Positions 54,895 to 63,670 of a stretch of 64,000 nucleotides of DNA are shown piece after piece. Origin of the DNA: Platerodrilus igneus (Eukaryota; Arthropoda; Insecta; Coleoptera; Lycidae); assembly GCA_036346225.1 (NCBI GenBank), contig JARFIW010000115.1:3261001-3325000 (forward strand), written 5' to 3'. The translations under genes were made by a program, and so were the position numbers. Each line of letters begins with the position of its first letter. Positions within the stretch are counted from its first letter, which is position 1. The notes below the pieces were generated by a model, which saw only the letters and a program-made list of their open reading frames with translations, had not been told where the DNA came from and did no database searches.

Positions 54895-55357
54895 TGTAAC
54901 AGGCCTCTCTTAATTAAATTATAAGTATTTTATGTTCAGTGGATGGTTGTGTTAGTCTTAAGAGTGTAAGGTTCGAAATGTTACCTGATGAGGCTAGGTG
55001 AAAGAAGTGCGCTAAGTGGATGTGTTTAACAAAAGCGCCGTCTAGAGTGTGGTGGAAGATAGGTGTACATACTCGAAGCTAATCGGTTTTGCGAGTATCG
55101 CGTATTAAACTAAGTTGTTTATGTTGATGTATTTGGGGTAAGTTACCTTTTTGTTCTGTTGGCCTTAGGCCCATTTAATTACGTCTTGTAAGAATAATTT
55201 CACTGTTTTTAAACAGCGGGATCAAACCCGCCACTTATTGAATTCATAATTAAATGGTTTCACGTGGATGGAACTTTTAATTTTTAATAAGGCGTCCACT
55301 AACAAGAGTCTCTTGCTACAACGAGAAGTTCCAACTAAATAGATAAGAAATGTCATA
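54895..55357 (+). repeat. Gypsy 5' LTR
   Basis: 463 bp, partner of 57040-57512 with many substitutions. Shared motifs include GATGGTTGTGTTAGTCTTAA, GCGCCGTCTAGAGTGTGG and AGCGGGATCAAACCCGCCA, the last containing a GCGGG...CCCGC hairpin. Confidence 0.88.
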
Positions 55358-55359
55358 TG

Positions 55360-55377
55360 TGGCGCCCAACGTGCTCC
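55360..55377 (+). other. Gypsy primer-binding site, tRNA-Lys type
   Basis: TGGCGCCCAACGTGCTCC, two bases after the LTR end. The first 14 bases fit the common tRNA-Lys primer site; the last four diverge. Confidence 0.7.
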
Positions 55378-55869
55378 GATAGTATGCCGTTACGTTGACT
55401 ATCTCCGAGCTATGAAACCAAACACACTTCAAGGTTGTTTAACTACGAAAACATGCAAGGAACATTTATTCTGCAGTGTGTAAAATTTAGTAAGGACAGG
55501 AAGTATTAAATTTTACTTACGATTATTTGGAACTTGCGAAGGGGTGAAATTTGAATACAATAATTAATTACTCTGTTGTTTGATAACCAATAATTTGCGG
55601 TGAATTAATTTGAAGGAAGTATAGACAGTATAATTTGTCGTAGGGGGGCAAGTATTTCTGAAATTTTGAAATGTCATATTCCTGCATTGTGGTTCCGAAC
55701 CTGATCAGGAACATCATTTTAAGGTTGTGATTTCCTGGCAGAAAACCAAATAATTATTGATTTTGCGGAATGCCCGTTAAAGGGAAGGTTTATGGGGGTT
55801 TCTAGGGCGCTAAATTTTGGAATAGAGCCAAACCCCGATGGACACCTACTCTTGAGTGAGGTAGGGGTT

Positions 55870-56810
55870 CGGTTGAAAAATTTTTTAAAGAGGAGGTAGT
55901 AGTTACTCCCTATCATGAAGAGGAAATTAAAGCAGCTGCTATGCAGGCTAAAGCTTTTACTGAAGGAATTACCATGGATCCTGCTCGGATAGCGGCTATT
56001 CAGGTATTTCTCATCCCACGGAATCTACGACAATTTCGTGCATTCTTAGGTGTTGTGAATTTCGATAGACGGTTTTGTAAAGATTTAGCTTCTTTAACCA
56101 CACCGTTCTTATATTTGCGAAAAAAGGGAATTAAATGGAATTGGGGGGAAAGGGTAAAAACAGTTTTTTTATCGGTGATATTGCTAAGACAACCGGATCC
56201 ACAAAAAACATTTTTTATCCAGGCAGACTCTGCCGGTTACGGGTTGGGGGTTTGCCTCTTTCAAAGGGGTAATACGACAAGTATACTTCGTTGTTTAGAA
56301 AACAAATATTTCGAAAATGTGGGGTAACCGGAATTGATCTTGTCAGACAATGGTGTCAGTTTACGAGTTTGAAATGGAGGGTGGCGTTGCAGGCTAAGGG
56401 TATTAAGGCATCCCATACGTCCGTATATCATCCTCAAGAAAACCAAACGGAACGGGTCAACTGGGAAGTGGGGGACTGCTGAGATCATTATGTCACGCAA
56501 TTCATGCTAAATGGGCCTTGGTTTTAGAAAAAGTGGAGTTTTATTTAAATCGGATCGTTCATAGTTCAACCGGGTTCAGTCCCCGAGTGTTACATTCTGG
56601 TAAGGTTAAGGAAAATTCCTGCCGGAGGTCTGTGCGTTTTCAGGAAAATTCAGTCATTAGGAAAAGTACACAAGAAATGTGGGTTTTAGCCTATATTAAC
56701 TTGCAATCAAGGGATAAGAACCGCAAGCATTATCATGACAGGGATAAAAGGATTACAGAATTTAAACCGGGAGATTGGGTGTTAATCCGTACTCATCCTT
56801 AGTCTTCAGC
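55870..56810 (+). pseudogene. Gypsy pol remnant: RT thumb/RNase H and integrase
   Basis: 55941-56327 encodes ITMDPARIAAIQVFLIPRN, FRAFLGVVNFDRRF, LASLTTPFLYLRKKGIKW and FIQADSAGYGLGVCLFQRG, the end of RT and start of RNase H. It then jumps, after a deletion near 56285, to integrase: QFTSLKWRVALQAKGIKASH, SVYHPQENQTERVN (catalytic Glu region), FYLNRIVHSSTGFSPRVL and FKPGDWVLI. Two further frame changes lie near 56290 and 56485-56518. The join removes most of RNase H and the first half of integrase. Confidence 0.85.
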
Positions 56811-57039
56811 CGAAGATCGAGAGATTAAGAAGTTTTTTCTCTTGTATTCGGGATCAGCTACAATGGTCGGAAGGAAGGACTCCAATTCATATATATTACG
56901 GAAGGATGCAGATGGCCGTCGTCTGGGACCCCATAATGTGTTTAATTTAAAGCTTTTTAGGGAGCCCTATTCTGGGTCACCTCTGCACCCAATCTAGTAT
57001 TAAGTTCGCCCAGTTTAGTTGATCTTAATAGAGGAGTAA

Positions 57040-57512
57040 TGTAACAGGCCTCCCTTAATTTAATTATAAGTATTTTATGTTCAGTAGATGGTTGTGTTAG
57101 TCTTAAGAGTGCAGGTTCGAAGTATTACCTGATGCGGATAGGGAAAAGGGGTGCACTAAGCGGATGTGTTTAACAAGAGCGCCGTCTAGAGTGTGGTGGA
57201 AGATGGGTATACATACTCAAAGCTGCTCGGTTTTCAGAGTATCGCGGTATTAAATTAAGTTGTTTATGTCGATATATTTGGTGTGAGTTACCCTTTTATT
57301 CTGTTTATTAATATTGGTCTTGCGTACCTTTAGTTACGATTTGTAAGAATAATTTCACTGTTTTTACATAGCGGGATCAAACCCGCCAGTTATCGAATTT
57401 ATAATTAAATGGTTTTACGTGGATGGAACTTTTAATTTTTAATAAGGCGCCTACTGACAAGAGTTTCTTGTTGCAACAATAAGTTCCAAGTAAACAGGTA
57501 AAGAACGTCACA
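57040..57512 (+). repeat. Gypsy 3' LTR
   Basis: 473 bp, TGTAACAGGCC to GTCACA. Upstream AATAGAGGAGTAA is the likely polypurine tract. Confidence 0.88.
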
Positions 57513-57782
57513 ATACGGCTTTTAAAATCGGCAGTTTTAAATATTTTTCCGGATGTTTACGGTTAAAATACCTTGGTAATACAGTAGAAATATTGTGTAG
57601 GATTCACAAAACATGACTAAATGTCAGTTACCCCTTCTGTGCTGAATAGGGCAGTATACCACTTACCCTTCTTCTGTTTTTATTATTATTGTTATTTTAT
57701 TGACAATCCTTAATTATACCAAATAAAATTAAGTATAAAAAGATTTGTTTATAAATTAATAAGTGCCCGATAGTAGGTATTT

Positions 57783-57866
57783 AGGGCCGGTTCTAATTCA
57801 AAACGCGACAGGCGTATTTTCCATGTGTAAAATACGTCTGTCACGTTTTGAATTAGGACCGGCCCT
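57783..57866. repeat. Long hairpin, 38-bp arms
   Basis: The left arm (57783-57820, starting AGGGCCGGTTCTAATTCA) and right arm (57829-57866, ending TTAGGACCGGCCCT) pair at 35 of 38 positions around an 8-nt centre. Pieces of the right arm recur downstream as TTTTGAATTAGGATCG. It lies between the gypsy LTR and the Maverick-like genes, so it may mark that element's terminal zone. Confidence 0.8.
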
Positions 57867-58283
57867 ATATAATTTCAATGTAAAATAGTTGTGAAAACAT
57901 GAATTCTTATATACTTTCAATGTAAAATACTTGTGGGCACGTTTTGAATTAGGATCGTCTTTATATTACTTTCAATGGAACACACGTATGTTGAAAAATG
58001 TAAGTGCAGAGAAAAAATGTGTGCAGCTGTTTTGAATTCGGTTTTCTAGCGAGAAGTTACACGTGCACCGTTTTGAATTAGGATCGGCGTTATATACTTT
58101 TAATGTAAAATGTGAAAACCTGAATTCTTTTCAAATGTAAAATACTTGTGGGCACGTTTTGAATTAGGATCGGCTTTATATTACTTTCAATGGAACATAT
58201 TTCAAAACACACGTATGTTGAAAAATGTAAGTGCAGAGAAAATGTGTGTAGATGTTTTGAATTTGGTTTTCTAGCGAGACAGT
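57865..58283. repeat. ~200-bp tandem duplication beside the Maverick-like element
   Basis: Unit 1 (~57865-58053) and unit 2 (~58091-58283) share TACTTGTGGGCACGTTTTGA, ATATTACTTTCAATGGAACA, ACACGTATGTTGAAAAATG and GGTTTTCTAGCGAGA. Subterminal tandem repeats are common near Maverick ends, but no matching inverted copy is in the window. 58284-58522 holds no supported gene. Confidence 0.7.
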
Positions 58284-58522
58284 TTGACAGATGCAAAATA
58301 TCTCATTCAAGTCAATTGTGTTTAATTAAAGTGGATTCTGATTTATGTTTAGAGGCTGCAAATACACATGGGCCGGTTTCAATTCAAAATGTGTTCACTC
58401 TTGTGATCGGTTGAAAAGTGGGTTGGCAAAGTACGCAGATGGTGGTAATCTGCTATATAAGGAGATTGCTCCTAATATTAATTTAATTAGTCGAAGTTTA
58501 CTGCATATATTTACATACAAAC

Positions 58523-59023
58523 ATGTATATAATTGATATTCAGGGATTTAAATACAAGAAAAACGAGTTTGTGTGTAAAGAAATTGCGGTTTTGGACTTG
58601 TTGAAAGGTGATGTTTGGCATCAAATTTTTAAACTGCCAATGCAGTCCAGTTGTTTGAGTCAAGATCATATAAAACATAACGACTGGGTGACAAGGAATA
58701 TTCATGGTATTTCTTGGGATGAATCTTCAACGGCTGGAATGGTGTCATCATATATAGCGCTTTATTTGAAGCAAATTATCCGACCCGGTGAAGAAGTATT
58801 TGTGAAGGGTCTAGAAAAGAAGAAATTGATTGAAACATATATAATGCAAAACTTTGTAACTGATATGCTTGCACTAGGTTGTCCTAAGCTATCGGAGTTA
58901 AAAATCAACAATCGTTTAAAATATAACATCCATTGTTGTAGACACAGCAATAATAATTTGCAATGCGCAAAACAAAATACCTTTTTATTAAAAGAATGGC
59001 TTGATAATAATAAAAAACAATAG
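58523..59023 (+). CDS. Conserved protein of unknown function in Maverick-like context
   Basis: An intact 166-codon ORF: MYIIDIQGFKYKKNEFVCKE, DVWHQIFKLP, WVTRNIHGISWDE, QIIRPGEEVFVKGLEKKKLI, LALGCPKLSELK and a Cys/His-rich tail (IHCCRHSNNNLQCAKQN) ending TFLLKEWL. I recognise this layout (GF at the start, WLTRN-HG, VKGLEKK, GCPxLxEL, final C/H cluster) from many arthropod hypothetical proteins next to virus-like elements, but I know no function. The final C-x-H and C residues could bind a metal. It converges on the integrase gene with 75 bp between stops. The intact frame contrasts with its damaged neighbours. Confidence 0.7.
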   Translation: MYIIDIQGFKYKKNEFVCKEIAVLDLLKGDVWHQIFKLPMQSSCLSQDHIKHNDWVTRNIHGISWDESSTAGMVSSYIALYLKQIIRPGEEVFVKGLEKKKLIETYIMQNFVTDMLALGCPKLSELKINNRLKYNIHCCRHSNNNLQCAKQNTFLLKEWLDNNKKQ

Positions 59024-59098
59024 AAAGATTTTGTCTGTATTATTTATTTTAATATAATTTTACAATGTTAGCCTTATTAACTATTATTATAACAACTT

Positions 59099-60036
59099 CT
59101 AGCAAACATTATTTTTATCGATCCAGCTATTGTGTACGTTAGAGAAGCCTAACCATTTTACAAATACTTTATTTCCACTCTTTCTTAGGACTTTTTCTAC
59201 CAGGTAAATTCCTGGATGTTTAACCTTTTGCAACTCCGTTTCATAAAATGCACCTTTGATTTCTTTCTCATCTTGATCTTCTAATATATATGTTGTAGGA
59301 TTGGTTACGTTTACCTTTTAATCTTAAAATTTCATTTGACCAGTTTGGCGTGTAACCTTTCGTAAATGCTTCCATGTGTTTACTAATCCTCACACTGTCT
59401 TTTATTGAATATTTTGGTATTTTGGTTGCAAGTTTGATGTGGGTAAATGATGATTTAAGAATAGTTTTTTCATTTGATTTATAAACTTTTACAGGTTTGA
59501 CTCCGATAGTATTGTGAACTGTATTGTTGTATTGTTTCACAATATCGCTTAAATTTTTTATCCAATTGTAAGAACCGTTCAGGTTAAACAAGCGCCACAT
59601 TTTTCCTTTAAAGTTCTAATTACACGTTCCACAATGCATGCTTTCTTTGTAGAAAAACACTATAATGGTTTATGCCATATGTCTGCATTAAGGATTGAAA
59701 GTGTTTGTTATAATATTCTTTATCAAAATCAGACTGCAAATTTCTTAGCGGATTTTTAAATTTATTTAAAATTGTTTTCATTGCAGCAGTAACATCAATA
59801 CCCGTTTTACTTTTAAGTGGTACAGCCCATACGTATTTGGAGAAACAATCAATAACTACTAAAATGTATTTAAATCCTTTGTTTGTTTGCGAATATGGTA
59901 GCATTTCGATCAAATCGGTCCGAAGAAGGTCATTTAAACCTTTTACTATCACTTTGCGTCTCTTGAAATTTATTCTTGCTGGTTTATGAAGTTCATTTAC
60001 TATATCGTCTTTCACTTTTGATTGAGCAACTATCAT
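59099..60036 (-). pseudogene. Maverick-like integrase (rve) with C-terminal chromodomain
   Basis: 60036-59620 holds the first part of the rve core: DLIEMLPYSQTNKGF (first catalytic Asp), VVIDCFSKYVWAVPLKSK and LQSDFDKEYYN (second Asp), HYSVFLQRKHAL. 59600-59268 continues in another frame with MWRLFNLNGSYNW, IVKQYNNTVHNTIGV and a C-terminal beta-rich part. A third frame down to a stop at 59099-59101 reads LVEKVLRKSGNKVFVKWLGF then SWIDKNNV, a chromodomain (W-x-G-F, SWI). Frame breaks lie near 59610-59640, where the catalytic Glu region is affected, and near 59300. The family inserts element DNA; chromodomains steer insertion to chromatin. Confidence 0.85.
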
Positions 60037-60085
60037 AATACTTTTTTCTAATTAGGATTTATTAAATACGATTAATGAAATACTT

Positions 60086-60529
60086 CTATGTTTGAATGTC
60101 GTGGGCTCCACTTGCTTTGAAAGGAACTTTTAATATAAAATTAAGAAACATTGTGGTATTGTTTATAATAGCACCGCTGTCACGAAAGCTGATTATATCC
60201 ATACGTTTAAGCAAAAATCCTTGTAACTGTGCAATTACATAACTTTTTTCGTTTATAAGAATTTCAATGTCTTGCGGGTATCCTTTAATATTCTCAATGA
60301 CTGCTTCCTCATAAGGAAATTCATAATTATGTTTAATGTTGAAAATAAGGAATGTCTTGTCACCGTCGAGGAATGTATTAGAGTAAAACGTTGCTACTAC
60401 CGTGTAATGTAGCATATGTAACTTGTACTCAATCAAGGTTTCAAAACTTTCACTTTTGTTTTCATATTCCTGTTCACTTATATCTATTTTACGGTTATGT
60501 AAGTGCCTTCCAAATTTGTCAATTGTCAT
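60086..60529 (-). CDS. Small Maverick-like protein of unknown role
   Basis: An intact 147-codon ORF beginning MTIDKFGRHLH, a start I associate with a conserved Maverick/adintovirus ORF. It has no known catalytic motif. Predicted beta-rich text (LHYTVVATFYSN, TFLIFNIKHNYEF) fits a virion structural protein better than an enzyme, but that is inference. Its ATG lies one base after the TGA of the gene upstream (TGATATG), and 49 bp separate its stop from the integrase start. Confidence 0.6.
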   Translation of the reverse strand: MTIDKFGRHLHNRKIDISEQEYENKSESFETLIEYKLHMLHYTVVATFYSNTFLDGDKTFLIFNIKHNYEFPYEEAVIENIKGYPQDIEILINEKSYVIAQLQGFLLKRMDIISFRDSGAIINNTTMFLNFILKVPFKASGAHDIQT

Positions 60530-60530
60530 A

Positions 60531-61628
60531 TCATCTAATTACTTTCGCCTCACGCAATTCTTCATTGATCGAATTTATTTCGTTGCCGTGACCTGTGTGT
60601 CCAGCAGTCTGAGATGAAACTAAAAGTCGTAATCTATCAACAAGTTCATTGGGATCATTCCAATATAAATAATCTATAGCGTTATTTGATACTTCCATTG
60701 TCATACCGTCTCCAAGACGCTTTCTATAGGATAATGTTCTAGGTCTACGGGGTGTTTGGGGAAGTATCTTTAATGTAGATATTATATTTTTGTACTTATA
60801 TGAAGTATTACCCTGAATTTGTTCTGTTTCAGAATAATATCTTCTTATTAGCATTTGTTCTTTTTACAATATCAAGATACGACTTTAGATCTTGATGACT
60901 GTACCCGACAGGATATTTTTTAAACAGTAGTTCGTATAATCCAGGAGTACCTTTATATTTCAAATCATTTATTAGAACATTTTCATCATCCAACGCGAAA
61001 TTCGAATTGCCTATCATAAGACCATTTGAATCAGGGTTAAACCTAATACCATATTTATGATCAAATTCGTTCTAACATCTTTAAACATATTGTAAATATA
61101 TTCTCGAGGTAGCGGATGTAGCTGTTCGAGATAATGTGTCATACCAGGTGAATCGGCAAAGCTTTGAATATATTCCTGGGCTTCTTGTGCATTTCGATTA
61201 ATTTGTGCTTCGTATTCATTCTCAACATCATCATCATCATCATCTACCTCCATGGTATTGTTTTTTATATTTGGTATATGCTGAGCAATAACCGGCGAAT
61301 CAATATAGTCAACGTTCCTTTCTAGCAATTTAGGTTTAATTTTTTTTACACTGCTACGAGGCAGTTCTTCTTCTTCTTTAAATTTTTCTTTCTTTACCAC
61401 ACTTTCAGCATCCAGTTTATTAGCAATAGTTTCTAATCGTGATGTTATGGGTAAGATTGATTCCACTTGGACGACTTCATTATCTTTTAACTGACGCAAT
61501 TTGGTTTTTACAATGTTTCTTTTCTTAATTAAAATTCTTTTAAGTTTTATCGCCTCCTTGTTCATTGCGTAAAAGTTTATTGTAGTAAAAAAAAATTCTT
61601 CGATACTAACGATACTTGCGTCTCTCAA
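60531..61628 (-). pseudogene. Coiled-coil protein of Maverick-like element, two frameshifts
   Basis: Three ORFs in different frames read one after another: 61628-61014, 61017-60829 and 60854-60531. The first starts either at 61628 or, more naturally, at the Met in MNKEAIKLKRILIKKRN (61565). It is strongly charged and helical (KLRQLKDNEVVQVE, KKEKFKEEEELPRS), with an acidic DDDDDD run near residue 130 and HPLPREYIYNMFKD at its end. The second has YKGTPGLYELLFKKYP. The third has AIDYLYWNDPNELVDRLRLL and GHTGHGNEINSINEELREA. I recognise the GTPGLYELLF and DPNELVERLRLL motifs from a conserved hypothetical protein of arthropod Maverick-like elements. Function unknown, possibly virion-associated. 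Breaks near 61014 and 60840. Confidence 0.7.
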
Positions 61629-61631
61629 GGT

Positions 61632-62321
61632 TTAAATATGTATGAAGTGATCAAAACCTATTCGGTACCTTCCTTGATCTGGATCACTATCTTTGTCTAC
61701 AACTAAGAAACCGTATTTGTCTTGCCAACAGGCAGCACATATTTCACGGAATTTATCATACTTCATGTCAGTATTGACGTGATCGTCATATATGTGTTTT
61801 AAGTTTAAATCATCTTGTTTAAATAAAACTAAAAGATTAGCATTATCACGTAGTAAGTGCTTAGGTATACGAGTATAACTTTGACAAAGGTAAAAACTGT
61901 ATACTTGTTTATGACGCCCCATACTAAAGTATTCCCTAATGATACCTTCTTTATCGCAAGCTACATCATCAAAAACAAATATAGAATTATTTCGAGCATG
62001 AGATGGTGATGTAATATTATCAGATCTGGAAAATGTATAATATTTGATCCCTTTTATTGGTCGCAGTAGACTTTCAAGGTATTGATACTTTAGCTGATAA
62101 AGTGATTTAGAATAAACATATACGTTTTCAAACTTTAAACCATTATGATGTTCTATCAACCCAATCATAACGTTGGTTTTACCGCAATTTGATGGACCAA
62201 CAACTAGACATCGAATAGATGAAGGCAGAAGAACGCTATGTTTTTTCTTTTTAGCTAAGGATTGCACGCCAATGACATTATTGTTTATGGTTAAAGGTGT
62301 TGATTGTTTCACAACACGCAT
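61632..62321 (-). CDS. FtsK/HerA-type genome-packaging ATPase
   Basis: An intact 229-codon ORF. Walker A is CLVVGPSNCGKTNVMIGLI near residues 38-55. Walker B is SIFVFDDVACD near 113-123. A sensor-like region follows with VYSFYLCQSYTRIPKHLLRD, the Gln in LCQS fitting the usual position. The C-terminal part is CWQDKYGFLVVD. Size and motif order fit the A32-like packaging ATPases of Maverick and adintovirus elements, which drive DNA into capsids. It is the first gene of the minus-strand group, fired from the spacer at 62322-62451, and shows no break. Confidence 0.9.
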   Translation of the reverse strand: MRVVKQSTPLTINNNVIGVQSLAKKKKHSVLLPSSIRCLVVGPSNCGKTNVMIGLIEHHNGLKFENVYVYSKSLYQLKYQYLESLLRPIKGIKYYTFSRSDNITSPSHARNNSIFVFDDVACDKEGIIREYFSMGRHKQVYSFYLCQSYTRIPKHLLRDNANLLVLFKQDDLNLKHIYDDHVNTDMKYDKFREICAACWQDKYGFLVVDKDSDPDQGRYRIGFDHFIHI

Positions 62322-62451
62322 GTTTGCAAGTACTAAATTCGATTTGTAAAAAAGTGGAATTATATATAAGGAACGGCGAGTATATAAAGAATCATTAATT
62401 CACAATATTTTATTTATTTACTGCACAGCTTGAGAGGATAGTTGTCCGCTA
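62322..62451. promoter_or_regulatory. Divergent promoter spacer
   Basis: The 130-bp spacer between the ATPase and PLA2 starts holds two TATA-like boxes: TATATATAAG at 62361-62370 and TATATAAAGA at 62381-62390. The second is ~62 bp before the plus-strand ATG, with TTCACA downstream as a possible initiator. The position and head-to-head genes support a bidirectional promoter. No start site can be shown. Confidence 0.5.
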
Positions 62452-63287
62452 ATGATTACATATAATAATTCTAAAACTACTGGGAACGGACTATTAAATA
62501 CAGTAAATAACAATTTACCATTTGAAGCGCATATTCCGGGTTACAAATTTTGCGGTCCGGGTACAAAACTAATCGAACGGTTAGCTCGGGGAGACAAGGG
62601 AATAAACAAGTTAGACGAGGCTTGTAAGGAGCACGATATTGCATACACCAAAGAAAAGGATCTATCTAAACGTCATCAAGCAGATTCGAAGTTAGCTCAG
62701 TTAGCTACAGAAAGACTAAATTCTGGTGACTCGTCTTTAGGTGAAAAAGTAACAGCATTTGGAGTAGCTACCGCAATGAAAGCTAAAGTAAAACTTGGTA
62801 TGGGTGCCTGTGCATCACTGAAAACAAAAAATATCAATAAAATAAGAAAACTGATAAAGAAACGTAAAATAAGAAGTACGCTAGGTATTAAAAGTATTAT
62901 CAAACAAGCACGTACAGCTTTAAAAAAGACTAAAGGATCTAATATTATGGATGCAATCAACATAGCAATTAAGGCAGCCAATACAGCAAAACAAAAGAAG
63001 CATATTAAATCAGCTCGTATTATATCAATTCCTAAAACAGGAGGTTTTCTACCACTAATACCAATTTTGCAGGCCTAAGCGCCCTTGGTACTGTTACTGG
63101 AGGCGCAACTGCTGTTGCAAAAGCAGTTTCAGATACTAAAATAGCTAAGGAACAACTAGCGGAAAAACAACGTCATAACAAGGCAATGGAGGACATTGCA
63201 GTCGGAAACGGCATGTACAACAAACCTTATAAAAAAGGTTTTGGTCTTTTTTTAGCCCCTGCAAAACCTCAAAGGAACGCAACTTGA
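62452..63287 (+). pseudogene. Parvovirus-type phospholipase A2 capsid-associated protein
   Basis: The 208-codon ORF opens MITYNNSKTTGNG and carries at ~25-85 the viral PLA2 domain: YKFCGPGTKLIERL (calcium loop, GPG), then LDEACKEHDIAYTK with the His-Asp catalytic pair, then HQADSKLAQLA. The middle is very basic (KIRKLIKKRKIRS), suiting DNA or membrane contact. The ORF stops at 63078, but the next frame continues to 63287 with LSALGTVTGGATAV and ends in MYNKPYKKGFGLFL, which looks like the proper C-terminus, so one frame break lies near 63060-63078. In parvoviruses this domain breaches endosomes; here a similar entry role is inferred from context. Confidence 0.82.
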
Positions 63288-63649
63288 TTTTACCTAATCG
63301 AGCACTAAGCAATGTAGAATTAATAGAGTTTGTTAAGCAATTAGAAATACCATATTTCCGTGGAGTGTTCATGAGAAACAATCTTCCCAAGAAAGTTAAT
63401 TTAAAAGAATGTGGTATAATTAATTTAGATGGAATAGAAGGTTTAGGCACGCATTGAACCTCTTACAAAAAGTACGGTAGTAGCGTTATTTACTATGACA
63501 GCTACGGAAACCTGCGACCGCCAACAGAGTTGATAAGTTATTTGAATAGCGGGGGTAAATGTAAAATTCTTTATAACATTAACCAAGAACAATCGTACGG
63601 TACTGTGTTTTGCGGTCATTTATGCTTACAATTTCTAAGTAGTGCATAG
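63284..63649 (+). pseudogene. Adenain-like cysteine protease
   Basis: The frame from TTG 63284 (no ATG nearby) reads LPNRALSNVELIEFVKQLEI, YFRGVFMRNNLP, GIINLDGIEGLGTH then a TGA at 63455-63457. It continues VIYYDSYGNLRPP, YNINQEQSYG and FCGHLCLQFL to a stop at 63647. Catalytic residues of the adenovirus/Maverick protease fold are visible: His of GTH, Asp of YYDS, Gln before the nucleophile, Cys of FCGH. The stop stands where relatives have an aromatic residue after GTH. ~120 codons is a short form typical of arthropod Mavericks. It would process capsid proteins during maturation. Confidence 0.82.
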
Positions 63650-63670
63650 AACTGCGTACGAAGTTGTTAT

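Larger units (their letters stand above)
54895..57512 (+). mobile_element. Ty3/gypsy retrotransposon, internally deleted
   Basis: LTRs at 54895-55357 and 57040-57512 start TGTAACAGGCC and end TCATA/TCACA. A primer-binding site TGGCGCCCAACGTG... (tRNA-Lys type) sits at 55360, and a purine tract AGAGGAG precedes the 3' LTR. The interior is only ~1.7 kb and keeps parts of RT, RNase H and integrase, so gag and protease are largely gone. Flanking tetramers ATAA and ATAC differ, so the target duplication is not clean. Confidence 0.88.

Noticed and set aside
55719..55916. Minus-strand ORF in the gypsy leader
   Set aside because: Opposite strand to pol and no gag or env-like feature.
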